Positions 51,333-58,903 of a stretch of DNA of 64,000 bases are shown piece after piece. The notes under the pieces were generated by a model, which searched no databases, had not been told where the DNA came from, and saw nothing but the letters and a program-made list of their open reading frames with translations. Every line of letters starts with the position of its first letter. Position 1 is the stretch's first letter. The stretch is from the NCBI RefSeq assembly GCF_019670125.1, contig NZ_AP023033.1, forward strand, positions 2,779,001-2,843,000. Reading direction: 5' to 3'. Source of the stretch: Agarivorans aestuarii. GTDB lineage: Bacteria; Pseudomonadota; Gammaproteobacteria; Enterobacterales; Celerinatantimonadaceae. A program made the translations under genes and the position numbers.

Positions 51333-53894
51333 ATGTCGAACCACCTACAGCTCTCTCGCGTAGCTAAAATCGCGACTTCAAAATCCAGAATTCAAGAAAC
51401 TAAACATCTTCATATAGAGATCTCAAACGCATATGAAAGTGGCTTGAAAGCATCTCAGATCGAAATTCACACTAATAAAGCAAACGCATTCGAAGATGCT
51501 AAGTTAGCGCTACAGAAGAAAGTGAAGCTGTTCATTGATAGAGAAAACCAAAAGCTCAGCGCAAAGAAAAACAGCTTCGATAAAGCGCTATACCTCTACA
51601 CCCTAGCGATGACGTCTGAGCAAGAAAAAGAAGCGATAGAGAAGATTAAATTCGCATCGCTGCTGCAAGTTCCACGTCGCATGAGCGCTGAAATGCTTGC
51701 TGATGAAATACGCAAAGTGCTTTCTGAAGATAAAGCTAAAGCAATGATCAAGGTATGCTCTCTGTTCATCGAGCACATGAAGAACAAAGTACGCAAATTT
51801 CACTCAATCGATGAAAATGACCCCGACATAACTGTTATCGAGCAAGATTACTCAGATCTGGGCGACATCTGCGAAAACAACAACAGAAACGAGCTACACC
51901 TAATCACTGGCCCTACTGGCTCAGGCAAAACCGTAAACACGCTTCTTCCAACTTTTGAAGGCGCTTGCTACGACGATAAAATGCCACTCTTCATTAATGG
52001 TTCAAGAGCTCTAGCTGCCGCAATGCTTAACCCTGACGACCCGCGCTACTATAAATGGGCTCACATTGAGGCAACAAAAGGCGTACTGGGCGTAGTCTAT
52101 AAAATGATGCTTGATGAAGCATACGGAGACCATCGAAAAAACAGCAATGTTCTCATCATTGATGAAATCGAAGATGTGCTAGACCTTTGCACACAAACAA
52201 TTGCCGGTGATGGCTCTCTAGATGCATTGAAGCTTCTTAACGAGCGTCTGGATGCTCAGATTCACAAAACCCCTCTAGTAGTGGTTTCTGACGCAATGAT
52301 GAGTCAAAACACCTTCGAGCGACTAAAGATAATCGCCAAGGCATCGGGCAAGAAAATCTTCGTTCACAGACCAAAAGTGAAGCCAAAAAACACGAATGTT
52401 ACTGTGATGACTGAAGCTCAATGCACCAGCAAAATCAACGAAGCATCAAAGAAATTACAGAACGTATTTGTTTACAACGATGGCTCTCAAGACGGCAAAG
52501 AGTCTAAGTTCAATGCTAGATATAATTCTCTGAAAGCAGATAACAAAGTTCAAGTAAACGCAGCATTCATGCACTCTATTCGAGCTCATGAGCTAAGCAA
52601 CCCTGCCTCTTTCGCTGATAAGCACCAGGTTATTTTCGCGTCACCGACAGCCAAGTGCGGGCTTTCAATTCCTAATCAAAGCTACAAAACATCTGCAATC
52701 TATGGCTACGGCACAAGTGCTCCAAATGACCTTCTTCAAGCGGCTCACAGAGCTCGCTGCACTGAAGAAGTATTTCTTGCTTTGAACATCAAAGGCAACT
52801 ACTGCTCAGCAAATGAAGATAGAGTCCTAATTGACATGATTCTGAAAGATCAAAAAGAGGACTTATCTAAAGCATCGTTCAACGAAATGATGAAAGACGA
52901 GACTTTGAAGATGATTGCTGAGCGCATTGCATTTAAAAACGAAGCGCGTAAGTACTTCGAGTTCACAACTATCACAATGTTCGAGCAAAATGGCTACAAG
53001 ATCGAATACTTGAACGAGGATAGAATAAGCAAGAACAGTCATCAAAAACAAGGTTCCAAGGCCAATGAAGAAGGCGCTGTAATCGAGAAAGAAGAGCGCT
53101 ACGCAGGCATTATCAATGCTGAGTTAATTGCTGAAGAGGTTGCTATGCAGCGCAGAGCTGACGGCGATATAAACACTCAACAACGCAAATTCGAGCTTGA
53201 GAACTACGATCTTCGCAAGTTCTACAATACTGAAAAAGTGGACACTCTTCTGCTTGATTTCGACTATTCAGGCCGAGGTCGCAAACAAGTGCGTAACCAC
53301 ATGATGAGCAGAGGCCACGTTTACGGAACTTCACTCAAAGATCAGTTCAACGCACTTACGGTTAAGACATTCTTCGAAATGGTTAGCACTAGAGACGACT
53401 TCAAATTCACTTCAGAAGACCAAGGCGCAAAAATCAAGGCTTGGGTAGAAGCTGGAACTCTTAAAACTGGCGAGCACACAGAGCTTGTTAAAGATTACTT
53501 CTTCCGTGTTTTTCCAAACGCTAGATTTGGCAACTCAACTCTGACAACGCTAAAAGACATTTTGGATACAGAGTTCGGCATGACGCTAAAATCATGCAAA
53601 GACCAAGCATATAAGCTTGATGCAAAAGGGAATAAAATCGAAAATAAAAGCGGCAAGGGATATCAGCGCTACTGTCACAGAGCATTCACTGCAACAATGC
53701 ACGAAGTAATAGAATTCTTCTTAGCGGCTCATGCTGGAGAGCTAACAGTGCTTAGTTTTACAGAGCGCACTCAGAAAGACGCATGCGAAGTCATAGAAGT
53801 AACTCAAACGAGCAAGACTTCAGATGAAGAGCTCAAAGAGGCAAAGGCAAAATCAGACTCTATTGAGAAAGCCATTCAAAATCTTGTCGCATAA
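51333..53894 (+). CDS. Helicase-like replication protein of the mobile element
   Basis: An 853-residue protein with an ATPase/helicase core: Walker A LITGPTGSGKTVNTLLPTF (residues 193-200 for GPTGSGKT), Walker B VLIIDEIEDVL (DEIE at 277-280), VVVSDAMMSQNTFERL and a motif VI-like LLQAAHRARCTEE (~residue 468). This resembles the origin-binding/replication helicases of plasmids and large DNA elements (SF2-like). No primase domain is obvious. The first ~170 residues are helical and may bind DNA. SD AGGTAGAG precedes ATG. It probably lets the excised element replicate, which is an inference from fold and position. Confidence 0.68.
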   Translation: MSNHLQLSRVAKIATSKSRIQETKHLHIEISNAYESGLKASQIEIHTNKANAFEDAKLALQKKVKLFIDRENQKLSAKKNSFDKALYLYTLAMTSEQEKEAIEKIKFASLLQVPRRMSAEMLADEIRKVLSEDKAKAMIKVCSLFIEHMKNKVRKFHSIDENDPDITVIEQDYSDLGDICENNNRNELHLITGPTGSGKTVNTLLPTFEGACYDDKMPLFINGSRALAAAMLNPDDPRYYKWAHIEATKGVLGVVYKMMLDEAYGDHRKNSNVLIIDEIEDVLDLCTQTIAGDGSLDALKLLNERLDAQIHKTPLVVVSDAMMSQNTFERLKIIAKASGKKIFVHRPKVKPKNTNVTVMTEAQCTSKINEASKKLQNVFVYNDGSQDGKESKFNARYNSLKADNKVQVNAAFMHSIRAHELSNPASFADKHQVIFASPTAKCGLSIPNQSYKTSAIYGYGTSAPNDLLQAAHRARCTEEVFLALNIKGNYCSANEDRVLIDMILKDQKEDLSKASFNEMMKDETLKMIAERIAFKNEARKYFEFTTITMFEQNGYKIEYLNEDRISKNSHQKQGSKANEEGAVIEKEERYAGIINAELIAEEVAMQRRADGDINTQQRKFELENYDLRKFYNTEKVDTLLLDFDYSGRGRKQVRNHMMSRGHVYGTSLKDQFNALTVKTFFEMVSTRDDFKFTSEDQGAKIKAWVEAGTLKTGEHTELVKDYFFRVFPNARFGNSTLTTLKDILDTEFGMTLKSCKDQAYKLDAKGNKIENKSGKGYQRYCHRAFTATMHEVIEFFLAAHAGELTVLSFTERTQKDACEVIEVTQTSKTSDEELKEAKAKSDSIEKAIQNLVA

Positions 53895-53907
53895 ATTGAG
53901 CACAAAA

Positions 53908-53936
53908 AAAGAGCACTCGACCAAAAGTGCTCTTTT
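53908..53936. terminator. Terminator after the helicase-like gene
   Basis: Stem agagcact/agtgctct inside A- and T-runs, 14 bp after the stop at 53894. It works in both directions on paper. Confidence 0.9.
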
Positions 53937-54116
53937 TCACAAACCAAAGGTTCAATGTCAGAAGTCTTTCAACTTCTAATTACATTATAGCACTACAGCA
54001 GATTATTGCACCATTTTTCCGCAACAATAAGCACTCATTATTGCGATTTTTGCAATCAAATTCAGTAGTCAATAATTACGATTAAGACTAAAAGCTGAAG
54101 TTTTTGTTGGTTCATA

Positions 54117-54383
54117 TTAATGCCCCGCTTCAGTAAAAATCCCGAATCTCGCATACGGTAAAATGAAACATAACTTCAACAAGAAATGCAGATCATCACG
54201 AACATGATTCACGTACTCAGAGCTAAAGCTGAAATAACAAATCTGGAAACTGTAAGCTCCATCTTCCTGAACTTGGTCGTAATACTGCTCTGGGCCGCAC
54301 ATTTCGAACCATTCTAAAAATTCGACTAGCAGCTCGAATTGCAGATGGCACATGAGCAAACCGACTGTCATTACAATAAGCAT
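54117..54383 (-). CDS. Small hypothetical protein, last gene of the DraG operon
   Basis: An 88-residue protein whose start is well supported: AAAGGAGG lies 4 nt before ATG 54383, the best SD in the operon. The N-terminal ~25 residues (LIVMTVGLLMCHLQFELLVEFLEWF) are hydrophobic, possibly a membrane or amphipathic helix. The rest is rich in aromatic residues (YSFQICYFSFSSEYVNHVRDDLHFLL). I recognise no family. It lies 49 bp after the HExxH lipoprotein gene. The 222 bp between its stop and 53894 hold the helicase terminator only. Confidence 0.6.
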   Translation of the reverse strand: MLIVMTVGLLMCHLQFELLVEFLEWFEMCGPEQYYDQVQEDGAYSFQICYFSFSSEYVNHVRDDLHFLLKLCFILPYARFGIFTEAGH

Positions 54384-54432
54384 GCAACCTCCTTTGCGTT
54401 AGATCGGCCCATTAGGGCCGAAGACACACGTT

Positions 54433-55761
54433 CTAAAGATTTTGTAGCTGGGTTGAGTAGTCCAGGCGATAGTCGCTTAGCTCATAACCGCAATCATAAG
54501 TACATGATACTGGCGTCAGGGCGTTGAGTGATTCAACAAATGATTTATGACCAAAGGTGTAACCGTGTGGATGCTCGCTATTGTTGCGAATATCAAACAA
54601 GAAGCCAATACCTTCATTTTGTCCAAATTTACCCAAGAACCAGTTGTACGCTTGTCCATAATCAGCGTACTCATTTGGGTTTGCGAAGCCGTACACTGTG
54701 CCAGATTCAGGGAAACCAATTACATCCAGTGTTTGGCGACCATGACCTTTATCGCTAGTTACCGTCATTCCCGATAGCTTCACCGCTTGACCTTCGCTGT
54801 ACCAACGCTCTAAGGCAATATCTCCGTCAAGAGGCGCAGTAATCGTGATCTGAAGATGGTGAATAACTTCATGCGTACCGATAGTCAAGTCATCCGAACG
54901 CTGTGTCGCTGATTTTGCAGCCACTTCAAAGCCTGTCTTTGTACCCATGCCCCACTCAGAATTTGAGCGACTTGAGCTAAGGCAAACAACCACCTTCTCG
55001 ATTGAGTCAAAAACATCGGCAGGTGTTGCATCAGTGTAAGCGCCATTTGTATCAAACTCAGCCTTTAAATCTGCATATAGATCAGCCTGCTCTTGATGAG
55101 TCATTCTTTGAAGCTCAACTTCGAATAGGCGGATAGCCCACGCTCCGCCAGGCAGTTCATTGCCAACGATGTAAGTGCTAATATCTCGCCAATCAGATAC
55201 TGGCTGCGCATCATAAAGACCAGATCGCGTTGCACCATCAAAATAACGATCTAGAACCTCATCGTCATATAGATCGATGCTTAGTTCTGGATCTCCGGTG
55301 TACTCATTCGCATAATCAATTCCAGTAAGCATTGTGGTAATTCGGCCTGCTATTTCGGTAGATACGCCTGGCTTAAGAGACAAGTACTGCTCATAAGATA
55401 GACCCACTGCTGCAAGTGCTCGATCAAGAGAACGCTCACCCAAGGTCGCCCCCCAACGATAATCATCATCAGACATGCCGCCTTCACCAACAACGATTAC
55501 GCGATCTGACTCAAAGTAGCGACCATCAGAATTCTGTGCACATTCCCAACCCAAATCAGTCTGATTTGGATAAAGCAAGTGATTAAAGTTAGTGGCATTG
55601 GCATCTTTAAATGAGCCCGCCACATAACTATCTGACGAGATACTAGTATTCCCTAGACCGCCGCCACCGCCGCTACTATCGCCATCGCCACCTTCACCGC
55701 CGCAAGCAGTAAGTAGAACTGAAGACATAACTATCCCTACGCTGATAATCAAGTTGCGCAT
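54433..55761 (-). CDS. Putative zinc-metallopeptidase lipoprotein (HExxH)
   Basis: A 442-residue lipoprotein. The signal MRNLIISVGIVMSSVLLTAC ends in lipobox LTAC with Cys20, followed by a Gly/Asp-rich linker (GGEGGDGDSSGGGGG). HEVIH at residues 297-301 in IGTHEVIHHLQ is a zinc-binding HExxH, and Glu323 in ERWYSEGQAVKLSG, 22 residues on, is a likely third ligand as in gluzincins. Two conserved-looking cysteines close the C-terminus (SCTYDCGYE). It should sit at the inner or outer membrane facing the periplasm or outside. No family name is certain. Aspartate after the Cys is absent, so outer-membrane sorting is possible. Confidence 0.75.
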   Translation of the reverse strand: MRNLIISVGIVMSSVLLTACGGEGGDGDSSGGGGGLGNTSISSDSYVAGSFKDANATNFNHLLYPNQTDLGWECAQNSDGRYFESDRVIVVGEGGMSDDDYRWGATLGERSLDRALAAVGLSYEQYLSLKPGVSTEIAGRITTMLTGIDYANEYTGDPELSIDLYDDEVLDRYFDGATRSGLYDAQPVSDWRDISTYIVGNELPGGAWAIRLFEVELQRMTHQEQADLYADLKAEFDTNGAYTDATPADVFDSIEKVVVCLSSSRSNSEWGMGTKTGFEVAAKSATQRSDDLTIGTHEVIHHLQITITAPLDGDIALERWYSEGQAVKLSGMTVTSDKGHGRQTLDVIGFPESGTVYGFANPNEYADYGQAYNWFLGKFGQNEGIGFLFDIRNNSEHPHGYTFGHKSFVESLNALTPVSCTYDCGYELSDYRLDYSTQLQNL

Positions 55762-55791
55762 ATTTACTCCTAATTGTGTATTAGATTGGTG

Positions 55792-56610
55792 TCAAAATGG
55801 TAGCGATTTACTGTCGTCAAATCGCATTTCAAACTCTTGAACTGTTTGTAAAATTCTTGGCGCTTTGCGCCATAAAATTTGCTTGCTCATATGCTCCCAT
55901 CGCGGATTCGGCGCATACTGCTGTGACTTAATTAGCCCAGACATGCAAGCAAGGGTATCAGTATCGCCACCCACAAATTGGCAAGCACGGATAGCTGTTT
56001 CAACGTTGTGAGACTGAAACAGAGCAATAAAGATTGCTAAAGGTACAGTGGTCACAGCGCTAGCATCAGAAGTCACAGCTTCGCTTCGCATCTTTGCTAG
56101 ATTATGCGAGTGAGTCTGATCAACGTAGTAGTTCCACTTCTGATACAGTTCTTCGCAAATCTCTTGCGCTGATATACGTTTGCGCATCGCCCACGTTGCC
56201 CAAGCCACTGCCTGAGCCCCGTCTATCGCTTCTTGATGACTGTGCGTAGCCTCTGCCGATTTTTTCGCGAGCCTGAGCACTTCGTCTTCGTTCTCAAGAT
56301 AACCAAGTACTCCAGCACGAGCAGCAGGGCCGTTTGTGTAGCTACTATCTGATGGTTTTCCTGTTCTTATCCAGTGCGAAAAGCTTGGCCCATACTTGCA
56401 ATCACTGAACTCGTTAGCATAGTGCTGATAGTACGTTGCGAAATCGTCTCTATCATCAAGCATTGCATGAGCTGTTGCAGCAAGAAGCACACTGTCATCT
56501 GTCGGATGGGCTTTCGCGCAAAACATCTTTGCTTCGCTCAAGTTGTACGTTCGCAGCTGAGCTACCTCGAGAAGTGAGCCAGCAATGTCACCAATAATTC
56601 CACCTATCAA
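55792..56610 (-). CDS. ADP-ribosylglycohydrolase family protein (DraG-like)
   Basis: A 272-residue DraG-fold hydrolase that removes ADP-ribose from proteins or nucleic acid. Both metal-binding motifs are present: GGIIGDIAGSLLE at the N-terminus, AHPTDDSVLLAATAHAML (residues ~36-53) and VGGDTDTLACMSGLI (~218-232). A TTG start at 56610 has GGAG 7 nt upstream. It lies in a tight minus-strand operon, 9 bp after a hypothetical gene and 30 bp before the lipoprotein. No obvious ADP-ribosyltransferase is in the window, so the substrate is open. Confidence 0.88.
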   Translation of the reverse strand: MIGGIIGDIAGSLLEVAQLRTYNLSEAKMFCAKAHPTDDSVLLAATAHAMLDDRDDFATYYQHYANEFSDCKYGPSFSHWIRTGKPSDSSYTNGPAARAGVLGYLENEDEVLRLAKKSAEATHSHQEAIDGAQAVAWATWAMRKRISAQEICEELYQKWNYYVDQTHSHNLAKMRSEAVTSDASAVTTVPLAIFIALFQSHNVETAIRACQFVGGDTDTLACMSGLIKSQQYAPNPRWEHMSKQILWRKAPRILQTVQEFEMRFDDSKSLPF

Positions 56611-56619
56611 TAGTTACTC

Positions 56620-57072
56620 CTACTTGTAAGACTCGCAGCTTTCAGCTGTCACCGTTACTCTAAACTCAATACCTGAAAAATCTCGAACCGGTAGACCTTG
56701 CATGCTTGTCAGTCGCTTATTTCTGTACATTTGCACATGCCAGAACAGCACGAAGCTGTAATAAGGAATGCAACCAACTTGGAACACATCAAGATCATAA
56801 TGCGGCTTTCGAAAGTAGATTTCGTCGCTCAGCATGTCGCGTATGTCACTCTCTTTATAAAGAGACTGATTTCTCAGATAGTTGCATACTTTGAGTCGCA
56901 CCCTTGCTCCGCAAAGCTGTTCCATCGGCTCGCTATCCCTGTCCCGAAATAGCGAGTAAACAACTGCTCGATTGACATCTCTAAGTGTCTCAGTGATCAG
57001 CAATCTGGTTTCTGACTCAGTTAGATTTCGCACATCTAACTCAAGTCGCTCTGCTGCTTGCTCAAGAAACAT
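56620..57072 (-). CDS. Hypothetical protein, DraG operon
   Basis: A 150-residue protein with SD GGGAGG before ATG 57072. The N-terminal half is charged and helical (AERLELDVRNLTESETRLLITETLRDVNRAVVYSLF); the C-terminal half is beta-rich and aromatic (VGCIPYYSFVLFWHVQMYRN). No signal peptide. It starts one base after the upstream gene's stop. I recognise no domain. Confidence 0.7.
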   Translation of the reverse strand: MFLEQAAERLELDVRNLTESETRLLITETLRDVNRAVVYSLFRDRDSEPMEQLCGARVRLKVCNYLRNQSLYKESDIRDMLSDEIYFRKPHYDLDVFQVGCIPYYSFVLFWHVQMYRNKRLTSMQGLPVRDFSGIEFRVTVTAESCESYK

Positions 57073-57073
57073 A

Positions 57074-57577
57074 TCAACCTCCCAATTTGTCGAACTCTTC
57101 TAGATCATCCAAATCGATATTATCTAAGTCATCCCAGTCTAAAGTTGACTCAACGACCGAAGCAGGCAAACCATCAGGCGGCAAATTCGGCAACTGATTA
57201 TCAGTCGATTGTAAAAGCGTATCGATAATGCCGAATTCGTCGTCTTCTTCTTGAGTACAGATGTAAACGATGAACGTATCGAGCTCTGCGCTCAGCTTCG
57301 TTTGATAAGCGCACATGTAGAACTGTACTGACTTTCTATCGCTCACTTGCACTTTGAAGAAGCTTCTCAAGTCGCTAGCAATTGGGGCGTAAGGAAGCAC
57401 TTTCAGAAACTTGTCTACATCCACTGCATTATGATTTTTGATGAATTTATCGACTGCTGGCGACAGCTGGATTACGAGCGCTTCCATTCGCTCTAAGGTA
57501 TCCCGCATGCCCGCCTGAGTCGTAGCGACTTCAATTAGTCGCTCGTACTTTTTGCGATCAAATGCGGGTTTAGTCAT
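57074..57577 (-). CDS. Hypothetical protein with acidic C-terminus, DraG operon
   Basis: A 167-residue protein. Residues 1-130 are mixed helix/strand (KKYERLIEVATTQAGMRDTLERMEALVIQL, SDRKSVQFYMCAYQTKLSAELDTFIVYI), and the last ~25 are strongly acidic with repeated D-(D/N)-(L/I) (STLDWDDLDNIDLDDLEEFD), like a short protein-docking tail. Its start lies inside the end of the preceding gene (8-bp overlap). No recognised family. Confidence 0.7.
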   Translation of the reverse strand: MTKPAFDRKKYERLIEVATTQAGMRDTLERMEALVIQLSPAVDKFIKNHNAVDVDKFLKVLPYAPIASDLRSFFKVQVSDRKSVQFYMCAYQTKLSAELDTFIVYICTQEEDDEFGIIDTLLQSTDNQLPNLPPDGLPASVVESTLDWDDLDNIDLDDLEEFDKLGG

Positions 57578-57935
57578 TCAGTTTTCCTTCAAGCAGTTCA
57601 TCAATCTTGCCGCCGCTCAGGCTTACGCGCTTGTCGGGATTGTCGATAAAGACAGTTACTTGAAACTTGTTTTCTGCATGCGAGCTGACGCAGAACATCA
57701 GTTTGATGTCGTTGTGCTCAAAAGTTTGTAGCGGATGAGTTCGAGTGTATTCAATCGCGTGAATAGAGCTGTGTAGCTCTTTGATTTGAATTGTTTCTTC
57801 ATCGATGAGCTTCTGCACTTCAGACGAGTACAGGTAGTTCACATGCTCCATATCTTCAGAGAACTGACGAGTAGACTCGATGCAAAGAAGAGTTGAGAAG
57901 TCGTTATAGCGTTTTAGTTGTGCTGTATTTAGCAT
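57570..57935 (-). CDS. Hypothetical protein, first gene of the DraG operon
   Basis: A 121-residue protein: a helical N-terminal ~60 residues (FSEDMEHVNYLYSSEVQKLIDEETIQIKELHSSI) and a beta-rich C-terminal part (IKLMFCVSSHAENKFQVTVFIDNPDKRVSLSGGKIDELLEGKL). SD AAAGGTG precedes ATG 57935. It overlaps the next gene by 8 bp. A plausible promoter (TTGCGT-N16-TAAATA on the minus strand) lies within 50 bp upstream. Function unknown. Confidence 0.68.
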   Translation of the reverse strand: MLNTAQLKRYNDFSTLLCIESTRQFSEDMEHVNYLYSSEVQKLIDEETIQIKELHSSIHAIEYTRTHPLQTFEHNDIKLMFCVSSHAENKFQVTVFIDNPDKRVSLSGGKIDELLEGKLND

Positions 57936-58050
57936 AGTTCAAAGCACCTTTATTTAGGTTGAGTAAAGCTCTACGCAAGACGCGCATGTTGAGCAGTTTT
58001 TTTTGGTTTTGAACTATTAAAAAGAAGTGCGACTTAAAGTGTCGTCTAAA

Positions 58051-58070
58051 TAAAAACTGTCTTCAGACAG
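58051..58070 (-). terminator. Terminator of the small-peptide unit
   Basis: The palindrome ctgtcttcagacag (58057-58070) is followed on the minus strand by a T5A run. It lies 24 bp after the stop of the 28-codon gene. Confidence 0.7.
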
Positions 58071-58094
58071 GGTAAAGCTAGTTGTTTCTCCTGC

Positions 58095-58181
58095 TTAGTT
58101 AGCTACAAAAATTGCGTAATCAACAATGAGTAACGCTGCGACAAATAAAGCAATGTATCTGAAAGACATAAATCTAAACAT
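58095..58181 (-). CDS. 28-residue hydrophobic membrane peptide
   Basis: A short gene, ATG 58181 to TAA 58095. The peptide starts MFRFMSFRYIALF, continues VAALLIVDYAIFVAN and forms a single membrane-spanning helix with basic residues at the N-terminus. SD GAGAGG lies 9 nt before the ATG. The unit is complete: a promoter at 58211-58239, the SD, the ORF and a terminator at 58051-58070, a ~150-nt transcript. Size and composition resemble toxins of type I toxin-antitoxin systems or small regulatory membrane peptides; I see no antisense RNA promoter. The other 200 bp of 57936-58366 hold only promoters. Confidence 0.5.
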   Translation of the reverse strand: MFRFMSFRYIALFVAALLIVDYAIFVAN

Positions 58182-58210
58182 TTAAATGTACCTCTCGCCG
58201 ACGGGTTAGC

Positions 58211-58239
58211 ACTTTATCATAATTATTAGTTGACGTCAA
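58211..58239 (-). promoter_or_regulatory. Sigma-70-type promoter of the small-peptide gene
   Basis: Minus strand TTGACG-N17-TAAAGT, a near-consensus -35 and moderate -10, starting transcription ~25 nt before the ATG at 58181. Confidence 0.55.
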
Positions 58240-58366
58240 GTTTATTTTGTGAGTGACCTGCTGCACAGAATAGAAGCCAGCTGTTATCTGGTTGTATTAT
58301 ATACAGATTCCATTCTAGACATTGGCGATTGTCTGGCAATGGTATACAATGTGCGCCTGCATTTAG

Positions 58367-58441
58367 GTCCCCTTAGTTTAATGGATAAAACAAGAACCTC
58401 CTAAGTTTTAGATGCAAGTTCGATTCTTGCAGGGGACGCCA
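58367..58441 (+). tRNA. tRNA-Arg(CCU), complete copy carried by the mobile element
   Basis: A full 75-nt cloverleaf: acceptor GTCCCCT/AGGGGAC with G73 and encoded CCA, D arm GTTT/AAAC, anticodon stem AGAAC/GTTTT around loop CTCCTAA (anticodon CCT) and T arm GCAAG-TTCGATT-CTTGC. It differs from the interrupted host gene at several positions in the D loop, anticodon stem, variable region and T stem, so it is a diverged gene, not a recent duplicate. A promoter-like TTGGCG-N17-TACAAT followed by GC-rich GTGCGCC lies just upstream. Confidence 0.93.
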
Positions 58442-58608
58442 CTCTTCGTATACCAAATACCCTCGTTTGCCCAGAATTAGCGTCTGTTAATATTTTCAGT
58501 CAACAAATTGCGCTATGAAAAAAGATATGGAAAATTCAAATACTCACAAATAATTGTATTAAAAGAATTATTTTTATTAATGCACACTAATAACGATACC
58601 CTCCTAAG
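58442..58608. other. Right end of the mobile element (attR arm)
   Basis: AT-rich DNA between the element's tRNA and the right core cctcctaag (58600-58608). A plus-strand frame crossing the core (58508-58708) has no SD and no protein character. ctaataa near 58588 echoes the inverted repeat at the left end and may be an integrase arm site. Confidence 0.5.
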
Positions 58609-58644
58609 TCTTAGACACAGGTTCGAATCCTGTAGGGGACGCCA
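58609..58644 (+). pseudogene. 3' half of split tRNA-Arg(CCU), attR side
   Basis: The 36 nt tcttagacac...acgcca supply the 3' anticodon stem (the G of the core plus TCTT), variable region, T arm ACAGG-TTCGAAT-CCTGT, acceptor AGGGGAC and GCCA. They complete the 5' half at 38836-38875. On this side the core is preceded by element DNA, so no functional tRNA can form here. Confidence 0.88.
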
Positions 58645-58747
58645 GTATCTGCGTAACAAAGTATGCTCTAACCCTCATTTATGTGCATCACACCTTACTG
58701 CGCCATAATTGATTTACAGCACACTTGGCTTATTTCTATTGATATAG

Positions 58748-58903
58748 CTACGCAGCCTCCTTCGCACACTCACTTTCCGCAGCTTTGCGGGCGGCGATAG
58801 CCTCTTCCCGCTTCTTAAAACACCCTAAATGCTTGCGTTTCCCTTCGACAATTATATGAGCCATCCATAGTGCATCTCGTTTGTGAAAACTTACACCCTT
58901 CAT
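58748..58903 (-). CDS. 51-residue AP2-domain DNA-binding protein
   Basis: A short gene from ATG 58903 (GAGG 7 nt upstream) to TAG 58748. The protein GVSFHKRDALWMAHIIV, then EGKRKHLGCFKKREEAIAARKAAE, is a compact AP2-type three-stranded sheet plus helix, as found in phage HNH/homing endonucleases and as free-standing proteins. The basic KRKH and the GxF are typical. It lies outside the element, on the chromosomal side of the right end. It may be a relic of a larger endonuclease or a small DNA-binding protein in its own right. Confidence 0.65.
   Translation of the reverse strand: MKGVSFHKRDALWMAHIIVEGKRKHLGCFKKREEAIAARKAAESECAKEAA

Larger units (their letters stand above)
38867..58608. mobile_element. 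Integrative mobilizable element in tRNA-Arg(CCU)
   Basis: A ~19.7-kb insertion bounded by the 9-bp direct repeat cctcctaag (38867-38875 and 58600-58608), which is the anticodon loop of the target tRNA. It encodes a tyrosine integrase at the left end, MobC and a relaxase, a helicase-like replication protein, a restriction-modification system and an operon of unknown function. There are no T4SS genes, so it is mobilizable rather than self-transmissible. It carries a whole tRNA-Arg(CCU) at 58367-58441. Flanking DNA is flagellar on the left and gal on the right. Confidence 0.85.

Noticed and set aside
58508-58708. 66-codon plus-strand ORF across attR
   Set aside because: It spans the attachment core and the 3' half of the tRNA and has no SD, so it is a chance frame.
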